Of a stretch of DNA of 64,000 nt, positions 25,790 through 32,906 are shown one piece after another. The notes under the pieces are model-generated. The model had not been told where the DNA came from. It saw only the letters and a list, made by a program, of their open reading frames with translations, and did not search any database. Within the stretch, counting starts at the first letter, position 1. Each line of letters begins with the position of its first letter. The position numbers and the translations under genes are program-made. Source of the stretch: Acidimicrobiia bacterium (lineage in GTDB: Bacteria; Actinomycetota; Acidimicrobiia; IMCC26256; PALSA-610); the NCBI GenBank assembly GCA_026002935.1, contig BPGH01000001.1:793965-857964 (forward strand), written 5' to 3'.

Positions 25790-26374
25790 ATGGCGGCGAT
25801 GCCCGCCGCGCTGCTCCTCGTGCTGCCCGCCTGGGCGCTCGGGACGTTCCCGACCGCCCAGCTCGTCGCCCGCGCCAAGGGGGTCGACGTCACGAGCGCC
25901 GGGTCCGGCAACCCCGGCGCGTCGAACGTCGCGCGGCTGCTCGGCTGGCGCTACGGGCTCGCCGTGCTGGTGATCGACTTCGCCAAGGGCGCGGCCGCCG
26001 CCGCCGTCGGGCTGTGGGCGGCCGGCCGGCCCGGCGCGTACCTGTGCGGGGCGGCGGCGGTGCTCGGGCACACGTTCCCGGTGTGGCGCAAGGGCGGCAA
26101 GGGCGTCGCCACCGCCGGGGGGATGCTCGTCGTGCTGTTCCCCGCCGTGGTGGCGGCGCTCGCGGTCGTGTGGTTCGTCGTCGCGCAGGTGCTGAAGAAG
26201 GCGTCGCTCGCGTCGTTGCTGGTGATCGTCGCGTTCCCGGTCCTCGTCGCGCTCGCGGGTTACGACACCTGGGAGGTCGGCGTGCTCGCGGGGCTCGCGC
26301 TGCTGCTCGTCGTGCGCCACGCCGCGAACATCCGCAGGCTGCTGCGACGCGAGGAGATCGACCTACGATCCTGA
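25790..26374 (+). CDS. plsY: Glycerol-3-phosphate acyltransferase PlsY
   Basis: 194 residues. The PlsY signatures are AGSGNPGASNVARLLG, LGHTFPVWRKGGKGVAT and a terminal HAANIRRLL. Five to six membrane helices agree with the family. It acylates glycerol-3-phosphate using acyl-phosphate, the first step of phospholipid synthesis. ATG 25790 is chosen; ATG 25799 is also possible. galU follows after 18 bp. Confidence 0.92.
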   Translation: MAAMPAALLLVLPAWALGTFPTAQLVARAKGVDVTSAGSGNPGASNVARLLGWRYGLAVLVIDFAKGAAAAAVGLWAAGRPGAYLCGAAAVLGHTFPVWRKGGKGVATAGGMLVVLFPAVVAALAVVWFVVAQVLKKASLASLLVIVAFPVLVALAGYDTWEVGVLAGLALLLVVRHAANIRRLLRREEIDLRS

Positions 26375-26392
26375 CCTGATCGGAGGTCGCCC

Positions 26393-27277
26393 GTGCACGC
26401 CGTTCGCAAGGCCGTCATCCCCGCCGCCGGGCTCGGGACGCGCTTCCTGCCCGCGACGAAGAGCTCCCCGAAGGAGATGCTGCCGGTCGTCGACAAGCCG
26501 GCGATCCAGTACGTCGTCGAGGAGGCGGTCCAGGCCGGCCTCACCGACATCCTGATCGTCACCGGACGCGGGAAGCGCGCGATCGAGGACCACTTCGACC
26601 GCAGCTACGAGCTCGAGCACTTCCTCGAGCAGGCGGGCAAGCACGAGCTGCTGAAGGACGTGCAGTTCTCGTCGGACCTCGCCGACATCCACTACGTGCG
26701 CCAGCGCGACCCGCTCGGGCTCGGGCACGCGGTGTCGGTCGCGCGCCACCATGTGGGCGAGGAGCCGTTCGCCGTGCTGCTCGCCGACGACATCATGGTC
26801 GACGACGCCGCGCTGCTGCGCTCGATGCTCGAGGCCCACGCCCGCTACGGGCGGTCGGTGGTCGCGCTGCAGGAGGTCACGCCCGAGGAGATCTCGTCGT
26901 ACGGCTGCGCGGAGCCCGCGGCGTTCCACGACGAGGGGCTGGTCGAGATCCGCCGGATCGTCGAGAAGCCGGCGGTCGAGGAGGCGCCGTCCAACCTCGC
27001 GGTGATCGGCCGGTACGTGTTCTCGCCGGAGATCTTCGAGGCGCTCGACCGCATCGAGCCGGGCAAGGGCGGCGAGCTCCAGCTGACCGACGCGATCGCG
27101 CTGCTGCTGCGCGAGCAGACGGTGTACGGGCGGGTCTGCTCCCACGGCCGTTACGACGTCGGCCAGAAGCTCGACTTCCTGCGCGCGAACGTCGAGCTCG
27201 CGCTCGATCGGCCCGACCTGGGCGCGGAGCTGGCCGAGTACCTGCGCGAGCTCGTGCGCCGGCGCGGGCTCGTGTGA
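26393..27277 (+). CDS. galU: UTP-glucose-1-phosphate uridylyltransferase
   Basis: 294 residues from GTG 26393 behind a GGAGG site. Nucleotidyltransferase features are AAGLGTRFLPATKSSPKEM, VDKPAIQYVVEEA, LLADDIMV and ELQLTDAIALLL. It makes UDP-glucose for glycans and cell-envelope polymers. The order galU then glp/moeA, 4 bp apart, is common in actinobacteria, and the two are surely co-transcribed. Confidence 0.95.
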   Translation: MHAVRKAVIPAAGLGTRFLPATKSSPKEMLPVVDKPAIQYVVEEAVQAGLTDILIVTGRGKRAIEDHFDRSYELEHFLEQAGKHELLKDVQFSSDLADIHYVRQRDPLGLGHAVSVARHHVGEEPFAVLLADDIMVDDAALLRSMLEAHARYGRSVVALQEVTPEEISSYGCAEPAAFHDEGLVEIRRIVEKPAVEEAPSNLAVIGRYVFSPEIFEALDRIEPGKGGELQLTDAIALLLREQTVYGRVCSHGRYDVGQKLDFLRANVELALDRPDLGAELAEYLRELVRRRGLV

Positions 27278-27281
27278 CGCG

Positions 27282-28505
27282 GTGATCCCGCTCGCCGACG
27301 CGCAGGCGGCGGTGCTCGCGCCGGTCGAGCCGTTGCCACCCGTGCGCGTCGCGCTGGCCGACGCGCACGGCCTGGTGCTCGCCGAGGAGGTGGTCGCACC
27401 CGAGCCGGTCCCTCCCTTCGCGAACACCGCGGTCGACGGGTACGCGGTGCGCGCGTCCGACACCGCATCCGCCCCGGTGCGGCTGCGCGTGGTCGGTGAG
27501 CTGCCGGCCGGCGCCGCGCCCGGCCGCGCGGTGGGCGCGGGCGAGGCGATCCGCATCATGACGGGCGCGCCGGTGCCCCCGGGCGCCGACGCGGTCGTGA
27601 TGGTCGAGGTGACCGACGCGCACGGCGACGAGGTCGTCGTGCACGAGTCGGTCGCACCGGGCGCGAACGTGCGCGACGCGGGCGGCGACCTCGAGGCGGG
27701 GGCGCGCGTGTTCGGGCCCGGCACCGTCCTCACGCCGGCGCACGTCGGCGTGCTGGCGAGCCTCGACCGGCACGAGGTCGTGTGCCATCCCCGGCCCCGC
27801 GTCGGCGTGCTGTCGACCGGCGACGAGCTCGTCGAGCGCGGGCCGCTCGCGCCCGGCAAGATCCGCGACTCGAACCGGCCGATGCTGCGCGCGGTGCTCG
27901 CCGAGGCCGGCTGCGAGGTCGCCGACTACGGGATCGCCCCCGACGACGAGCACGAGATCGAACGGCGGATCGCGCGCGCGGTCGACGAGTGCGACCTGCT
28001 GCTCACGAGCGGGGCGGTGTCGGTCGGTGACTACGACTACGTGAAGGTGGTGCTCGAGCGGCTCGCGGCGCGGCGGCCGGGGAGCGGCCACCGGTGGGTG
28101 CAGGTCGCGATCAAGCCCGCGAAGCCGCTCGCGTTCGCGCACGTCGGCCGGGTGCCGGTGATCGGGCTGCCGGGCAACCCGGTCTCGTCGCGGGTCGCCT
28201 TCGAGCTGTTCGCGCGCCCGGTGCTGCGGCGGCTCGCCGGCCACGGCGACGCCGGCGTGCTCCCCGTGCCGGTGCGGGCCGTCGCCCGCAGTGGGTTCCG
28301 CCGCCGGCCGGACGGCAAGCTGCACCTCGACCGCGTGCGCGTGTCGGTCGAGGGCGGCCGGCTGGTCTGCGAGCGCGCGGGCGTCCAGGCGTCCAACGTG
28401 CTGTCGGGGATGGCCGCCGCGAACGGCCTCGCGCTGGTGCCCGACGGGGAGGGCGTCGACGCGGGCGACGAGGTCGAGGTGCTGCTGCTCGGGCCGCCGG
28501 CCTGA
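27282..28505 (+). CDS. glp: Gephyrin-like molybdotransferase Glp (MoeA family)
   Basis: 407 residues from GTG 27282. MoeA blocks run through it: PPFANTAVDGYAVR, IMTGAPVPPGADAVV, VGVLSTGDELVE, LTSGAVSVGDYDYVK and GLPGNPVSS. MoeA inserts molybdate into molybdopterin. In corynebacteria the gephyrin-like homologue Glp, encoded beside galU, also binds FtsZ and the membrane receptor GlpR. A GlpR/SepX-like gene lies 3.2 kb downstream here, so either or both roles are possible. Confidence 0.9.
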   Translation: MIPLADAQAAVLAPVEPLPPVRVALADAHGLVLAEEVVAPEPVPPFANTAVDGYAVRASDTASAPVRLRVVGELPAGAAPGRAVGAGEAIRIMTGAPVPPGADAVVMVEVTDAHGDEVVVHESVAPGANVRDAGGDLEAGARVFGPGTVLTPAHVGVLASLDRHEVVCHPRPRVGVLSTGDELVERGPLAPGKIRDSNRPMLRAVLAEAGCEVADYGIAPDDEHEIERRIARAVDECDLLLTSGAVSVGDYDYVKVVLERLAARRPGSGHRWVQVAIKPAKPLAFAHVGRVPVIGLPGNPVSSRVAFELFARPVLRRLAGHGDAGVLPVPVRAVARSGFRRRPDGKLHLDRVRVSVEGGRLVCERAGVQASNVLSGMAAANGLALVPDGEGVDAGDEVEVLLLGPPA

Positions 28506-28708
28506 CCACCCGGTTCCGGTGGGCCCGGCGCCCTGGGCGGGCCCGGGAGGGGTGGAGCTGCGAGCGCCGGAGGGGGGACTGCCGGCGCTCGCATCCACCG
28601 CGCCGCTCGTCGTTGAGCGTCCGCCGCCGCGGATGGTGCGCCCGCGGCGCGCCCGGGGCAACCCCCGGCGGCCCTCCTGTGCCCGACGTCACGGCGCGGC
28701 GGGTGGGG

Positions 28709-28737
28709 TTGCCCGCTTGTGCGTAGAGTGATACAAC
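28709..28737 (+). promoter_or_regulatory. Candidate promoter of the moaA leader
   Basis: TTGCCC (28709-28714) and TACAAC (28732-28737) are separated by 17 bp, fitting a primary-sigma promoter. Predicted transcription would start near 28744, about 420 nt ahead of moaA. A second -10-like box, TAGAGT at 28724-28729, overlaps it. Confidence 0.4.
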
Positions 28738-29007
28738 AGCCACGCTACGTCGGTCGCCCGGGCGGGCGAACCGAGCAGCCACCGGGAGGCTGCGAACCGC
28801 GTGGCAGGCCGTGGGCGCAGGTCGGTGCGACCGCGGCACCCGGGGAGGCCAGGAGCCGCCGGCTGGAGTTGGTCGCTGCGCCGGCGGGGAGCCAGAGCGA
28901 ACCCGACCCCGGGAGGCCACGGCGGGCGTCCCCGCCCCGGCCATTGCACCACTGCGCCCCCGCGGGCGTTCGCCGGGCCGCCGCCCGCACCCCGGGCGCC
29001 CGGGGAA

Positions 29008-29148
29008 CCGGGCCGCGGATCCCGGAGGCGCGGGCCGGCGAGGAGCAGCGGGACGGTCGTGACCTGAACCGGGCCGCGGATCCCGGGGGTGCGGCGATCC
29101 GCATCGGCGTCGACGCGGGGTCGCTCGGGACCGGGCCGGGGGTCCCGG
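29008..29148 (+). repeat. Three hairpin repeats, period 61-62 bp
   Basis: CCGGG-8 nt-CCCGG hairpins occur at 29008-29025, 29069-29086 and 29131-29148. The first two share a 21-nt identical core (29005-29025 and 29066-29086) with loop CCGCGGAT; the third has loop CCGGGGGT. The last ends 18 nt before the first moaA GTG. Confidence 0.75.
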
Positions 29149-29166
29149 GGTGCGGCCTAACCTGCG

Positions 29167-30189
29167 GTGGTGGCCCGCCGACCGGTCCCGGTCCCGCTGA
29201 TCGACCCGCACGCGCGGCGCGTCGAGGACCTGCGCGTCTCGATCACCGACCGGTGCAACTTCCGCTGCACGTACTGCATGCCGGCGGAGGGGATGGCGTG
29301 GCTGCCGCGGCGCGAGCTGCTCACCTACGAGGAGATCGCCCGCGTCGCGCGCGTCTGCGTCGAGCGCTTCGGCTTCCGGTCGGTGCGGATCACCGGCGGC
29401 GAACCGCTCGTGCGGGCCCACGTGACCCGCCTGATCGCGATGCTCGCGGGGCTCGGCGTCGACCTCGCGCTCACGACCAACGGCGTGAAGCTGCCGGAGC
29501 TCGCGCACGACCTGCGCGCGGCGGGCCTGCGGCGGGTCAACGTCTCGCTCGACTCGTTGCGGCGCGAGACGTTCCTCGCGCTGACGCGCCGCGACGAGCT
29601 CGACCGTGTCCTCGCCGGGATCGACGCCGCGCTCGACGCCGGGCTCCTGCCCGTGAAGGTCAATGCGGTCGTGATCCGCGGCGTCAACGACGACGAGATC
29701 GTCGACCTCGCCGCCTACGCACGCGACAAGGGGGTCGGGCTCCGGTTCATCGAGTACATGCCGCTCGACGCCGAGCAGGGCTGGACGCGCGAGCAGGTGG
29801 TGCCGGCGGCCGAGATCCTCGAGCGGCTCGACGCCGTCTTCCCGATCGAGCCCGCGGCGGGCGGCGGTCCCGAGCCGGCCGAGCGCTACCGGTACCGCGA
29901 CGGTGCGGGCGAGGTGGGTGTGATCGCGAGCGTCACCGCCCCGTTCTGCGGCAACTGCGACCGGGTGCGCCTCACGGCCGAGGGCCGGTTCCGCACGTGC
30001 CTGTTCGCGCTCGAGGAGTTCGACCTGCGGGCCGAGCTGCGCGCCGGTGCCGGCCTCGACGCGCCCGACCTCGACGACCGGCTCGCCGCCGCGATCGCGG
30101 GCGCGGTCGGCACCAAGTGGGCGGGTCACCGCATCGGCGGCGAAGACTTCGTGCGCCCGGCCCGCTCGATGAGCCAGATCGGCGGCTGA
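29167..30189 (+). CDS. moaA: GTP 3',8-cyclase MoaA (radical SAM)
   Basis: 340 residues. The radical-SAM cluster motif is CNFRCTYC near residues 33-40, with GGEP as the SAM loop. The C-terminal second cluster is in CGNCDRVRLT plus FRTCLF. It forms cyclic pyranopterin precursor with MoaC, the first step of molybdenum cofactor synthesis. GTG codons at 29167 and 29170 compete. TAACCT at 29158-29163 would give a leaderless mRNA starting at 29170, an alternative to use of the long upstream leader. Confidence 0.93.
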   Translation: MVARRPVPVPLIDPHARRVEDLRVSITDRCNFRCTYCMPAEGMAWLPRRELLTYEEIARVARVCVERFGFRSVRITGGEPLVRAHVTRLIAMLAGLGVDLALTTNGVKLPELAHDLRAAGLRRVNVSLDSLRRETFLALTRRDELDRVLAGIDAALDAGLLPVKVNAVVIRGVNDDEIVDLAAYARDKGVGLRFIEYMPLDAEQGWTREQVVPAAEILERLDAVFPIEPAAGGGPEPAERYRYRDGAGEVGVIASVTAPFCGNCDRVRLTAEGRFRTCLFALEEFDLRAELRAGAGLDAPDLDDRLAAAIAGAVGTKWAGHRIGGEDFVRPARSMSQIGG

Positions 30190-30203
30190 GCCGCGCGGGC
30201 CGG

Positions 30204-30980
30204 CTACGGCGCGGCGTCGGTGCCGGCGCGCCGCTCGCGGAAGGCCGGACCCGCTTCCTCCTCCGCGCCGCCGATGAGCCGCACCGCGAGTGCGAGTGCC
30301 GTGACCCCCGCCGCGAAGCCGAGGTAGAAGCCGAGCGCGAGCTCCTCGCCCGTCTCGTCGGCGCCGAGGAACGCGAACGCGACCTGCGACGCGAAGACCC
30401 CCGCGACCGCCGCGGCGACGCCGGAGCCGAGCTCGCCGAGGCGGGTCGCGGCGAGCGGGAGCGCGGCGGCGACCACCATCACCAGCGCGGTGCGGACCGT
30501 CAGACCGTTGAGCTGGTCGATGAGCAGCCCGTAGCTGCCGTAGGGCGGGAAGGCGAAGGACGCCGCGCCGAGCAGCCCCGTGAGGACGCCCCAGCCGACG
30601 GCGTGCGCGCGCCGGGTGGGCACCGCGCCCATCGACAGGGTGACCGCCCCTGCCAGCGCGACGATCGCGCCGGCCGTGACGAGCAGGAACCCCGCGCCGG
30701 TGTCGAACTCGGCGTCGATGGTCCACAGCACCTCGTGGAAGTCCAGGGCGGCGACGAACCAGCCGGCGCCCACCGACAGCCCGGCGGCGAACTCGGACCC
30801 GGGTCGCGCGAGCGTGAGCACGCCCGCCGCGCCGAGCACGCCGGCCTGGACCAGCCCCCGCACGAGCGTCGCCGGCTCGTCGGCGAGCGCTCCGCCCCCC
30901 CAGAAGGGGAGGAACAGCCCCGCGACCCGCAGCGCGGCTCCCACCAGCACCAGCAGTCCCGCGATCCGTACCGTGCGCAT
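30204..30980 (-). CDS. Multi-pass membrane protein, unknown
   Basis: 258 residues with about seven hydrophobic helices (for example IAGLLVLVGAALRVAGLFLP, GAIVALAGAVTLSM and LGFYLGFAAGVTALALAV). A short acidic/basic C-tail, EEEAGPAFRERRAG, is probably cytoplasmic. No catalytic residues or family motif are recognised. It is convergent with moaA and divergent from moaC. Confidence 0.7.
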   Translation of the reverse strand: MRTVRIAGLLVLVGAALRVAGLFLPFWGGGALADEPATLVRGLVQAGVLGAAGVLTLARPGSEFAAGLSVGAGWFVAALDFHEVLWTIDAEFDTGAGFLLVTAGAIVALAGAVTLSMGAVPTRRAHAVGWGVLTGLLGAASFAFPPYGSYGLLIDQLNGLTVRTALVMVVAAALPLAATRLGELGSGVAAAVAGVFASQVAFAFLGADETGEELALGFYLGFAAGVTALALAVRLIGGAEEEAGPAFRERRAGTDAAP

Positions 30981-31048
30981 CCCACGGAGCGTAGGTGCTG
31001 CGGGCGGCCGGCGTCCGCCCTTCGCGCCCGGCCCTACACTTGTCGGCC

Positions 31049-31549
31049 ATGCCGTCCGAGTTCACCCATCTCGACCCGCTGGGTCGCGCGCGCATGGTCG
31101 ACGTCACGGCCAAGGAACCGACGCACCGGCGTGCCGTCGCCCGCTGCCGCGTGTACATGGAGGCCGAGACGGCGTCGAAGATCGCGACCGGTGCGATCAC
31201 CAAGGGCGACGTGCTCGCCGTCGCCCGTGTGGCGGGGATCCAGGCGGCGAAGCAGACGCCGAACCTGTTGCCGCTGTGCCACCCGCTGCTCGTCGGTGCG
31301 GTGCTCGTCAACTTCCGGATCGAGGACAGCTACGTGGAGGTCGAGGCCAACGTCGACACGGTCGACCGCACCGGCGTCGAGATGGAGGCGATGACCGCGT
31401 GCGCGGTCGCCGCGCTCACCATCTACGACATGTGCAAGTCGATCGACCGTTCGATGACGGTCGGCGACCTGGCGCTGTGGGAGAAGAGCGGCGGGCGCTC
31501 GGGCAACTGGCGGCGGCCGGTCGACGCGTCCGATCCGTTCGCGCTCTGA
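31049..31549 (+). CDS. moaC: Cyclic pyranopterin monophosphate synthase MoaC
   Basis: 166 residues. Signatures are ARMVDVTAKEPTHRRAVA, LLPLCHPL, the VDRTGVEMEAMTA active-site block and IYDMCKSIDR. It converts the MoaA product into cyclic pyranopterin monophosphate. TACACT, 8 nt before the ATG, could act as a -10 box for a nearly leaderless transcript. It is separated from moaA by one gene on the opposite strand. Confidence 0.95.
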   Translation: MPSEFTHLDPLGRARMVDVTAKEPTHRRAVARCRVYMEAETASKIATGAITKGDVLAVARVAGIQAAKQTPNLLPLCHPLLVGAVLVNFRIEDSYVEVEANVDTVDRTGVEMEAMTACAVAALTIYDMCKSIDRSMTVGDLALWEKSGGRSGNWRRPVDASDPFAL

Positions 31550-31721
31550 GTGGCCCACAGCCCGCCCGACCTGGGAAGTCACACGCGTGTCGGTCGCGGC
31601 GGTGCGCGCGTTTGGCGCCGTCGTCGCGGGCTCGGCTATCACTGACGGCCGCCGCGACGGTCCACCGCTCGATCGTCACGCGTTGTTAGCGTCTCCGACA
31701 GGCAAAGGTGGTCGAGGGGTC

Positions 31722-32204
31722 TTGACGCTGGTGGTGCTGCTCATTCTCGCCGTGTTGTGGGCGGTGGTGCTCGTGCCGCCGGTGCTGCGGGCGAAGCGCA
31801 CCGAGCGGGCCGGCGACTCGATCGGCGACTTCAGCTACCGCCTCGACGTGCTGAGCCGCACCAACGGCACAGGGACGAGGGTGCGCCACCGGGCGCCGCT
31901 CGTCACCCCGGGCCGCGCCGGCCCCCGCCCGCTCGCGCCGCCGTCCGCGTCGCAGCGCGCCGCGCGGCGCCGCCGCGACGTGCTGACCGTCCTCGTCGCC
32001 GGAGCGGCCGTCACGTTCCTCGGTGCCTACGGCCTGCGGATCACCGCGTTCTGGTCGCTGCAGCTGCTGTTCGACGTCGCGCTGGTCGCGTACCTCGGGC
32101 TGTGGGCCTGGGTCCGGTCCGTGCAGGCCGAGCGGTCGGCGAAGCTCCGCTACCTGCCGCCCCCGGCACCCGAGCTCGCGCTGCGCCGGACCGGGTCGTC
32201 CTGA
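31722..32204 (+). CDS. Divisome membrane protein SepX/GlpR-like
   Basis: 160 residues from TTG 31722, with GAGGGG just upstream and no better in-frame start. An N-terminal helix (LLILAVLWAVVLVPPVL) is followed by a short conserved DSIGDFSYRLDVLSR stretch and a Pro/Arg-rich linker. Two more helices come after a RRRRDVL turn. This is the layout of the actinobacterial SepX/GlpR family, the membrane receptor for Glp that links FtsZ to polar growth. Its position near glp and moaC agrees with the usual neighbourhood. The family call comes from pattern and context, not alignment. Confidence 0.6.
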   Translation: MTLVVLLILAVLWAVVLVPPVLRAKRTERAGDSIGDFSYRLDVLSRTNGTGTRVRHRAPLVTPGRAGPRPLAPPSASQRAARRRRDVLTVLVAGAAVTFLGAYGLRITAFWSLQLLFDVALVAYLGLWAWVRSVQAERSAKLRYLPPPAPELALRRTGSS

Positions 32205-32209
32205 GGCCC

Positions 32210-32881
32210 GTGGACCGGGCCGACGAGATCGCGGCGCTGGGAGCCCGGGCCCGGGAGGCGTTCGACGACAAGCACCGCGCCCGCGAGGTCATGCTCGCCG
32301 CGTCACGGAAGGCGATCCAGGCGTGCGCGGCGTCGATCCGCGCGACGCACCGCGGCGAGTACGAGGCCGCCGAGGAGCTGGCCCGGGAGGCCCGCGACCA
32401 CGTCGCGGAGGCCGACCGCGCGATCTGCCGGCACGCCGACGTGCGCACCAACGGTCCGCTGTCGGACGCGAAGAAGGAGCTGGCCGAGGCCTGGCTCACG
32501 CTCGCGCTCGTGCGCGACGAGGCGCTGCCGACCCCCGACGAGCTGGGCGTCGACATCGCGCCCTACTGCAACGGCCTGGCCGAGGCGGCCAGCGAGCTGC
32601 GCCGCCAGCTCCTCGACCGGCTCCGCGCCGGCGACAACGCGCGCGCCGAGGAGCTCATGTCGGCGATGGACGAGGTCTACTCGATGCTCGTCACGATCGA
32701 CTACCCCGACGGCGTCACCGGCGGACTGCGCCGCACCACCGACCAGCTGCGCGCGGTGCTGGAGCGGACGCGCGGCGACCTGACCACCGCGATCGTCGGG
32801 GCGCGCCTGCAGCGGGCGATCGAGCGCGCCCGGCGGGAGACCGCGGCCGGCGGACCCGCACCGCCGCCCGATCCTCGCGAT
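32210..32881 (+). CDS. Translin-family protein; 3' end undefined
   Basis: From GTG 32210, about 215 residues are all-helical and translin-like: AASIRATHRGEYEAAEEL, VRDEALPTPDELGVDIAPYCNG (as two blocks), and the conserved TIDYPDGVTGGLRRTTDQ with VLERTRGDLTTAI. Archaeal and some bacterial translins are single-stranded RNA/DNA-binding octamer formers. The frame then turns into a Pro/Arg-rich tail and does not meet a stop until 35146, far inside the next gene, so the coordinate given marks only the end of recognisable homology. It starts 5 bp after the SepX-like stop. Confidence 0.7.
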
Positions 32882-32906
32882 CCCCTCACGTCGCCCTCAC
32901 GCCGCG

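Larger units (their letters stand above)
28506..29166. other. Structured 661-bp spacer upstream of moaA
   Basis: No protein-like frame is seen on either strand. Several strong inverted repeats occur, such as GCAGCC-N7-GGCTGC at about 28775-28793 and CCGCCGGC with GCCGGCGG at about 28857-28887. Recurrent CCGGGAGGC-type segments and three near-identical hairpins stand close to moaA. A sigma-A-like promoter at 28709-28737 could transcribe this as a long leader or separate RNA. It matches no riboswitch class I can recall. Confidence 0.45.

Noticed and set aside
28720-29000. Cobalamin riboswitch, RNase P RNA or tmRNA in the moaA spacer
   Set aside because: Fragments such as GGTGCGACC look suggestive, but the B12 box, the RNase P GAGGAAAGUCC core and the tmRNA tRNA-like ends are absent or in the wrong order.
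28111-31311. A 1,066-codon minus-strand frame across moeA, moaA and moaC
   Set aside because: Shadow of three recognised plus-strand genes; no domain and Arg/His-rich composition.
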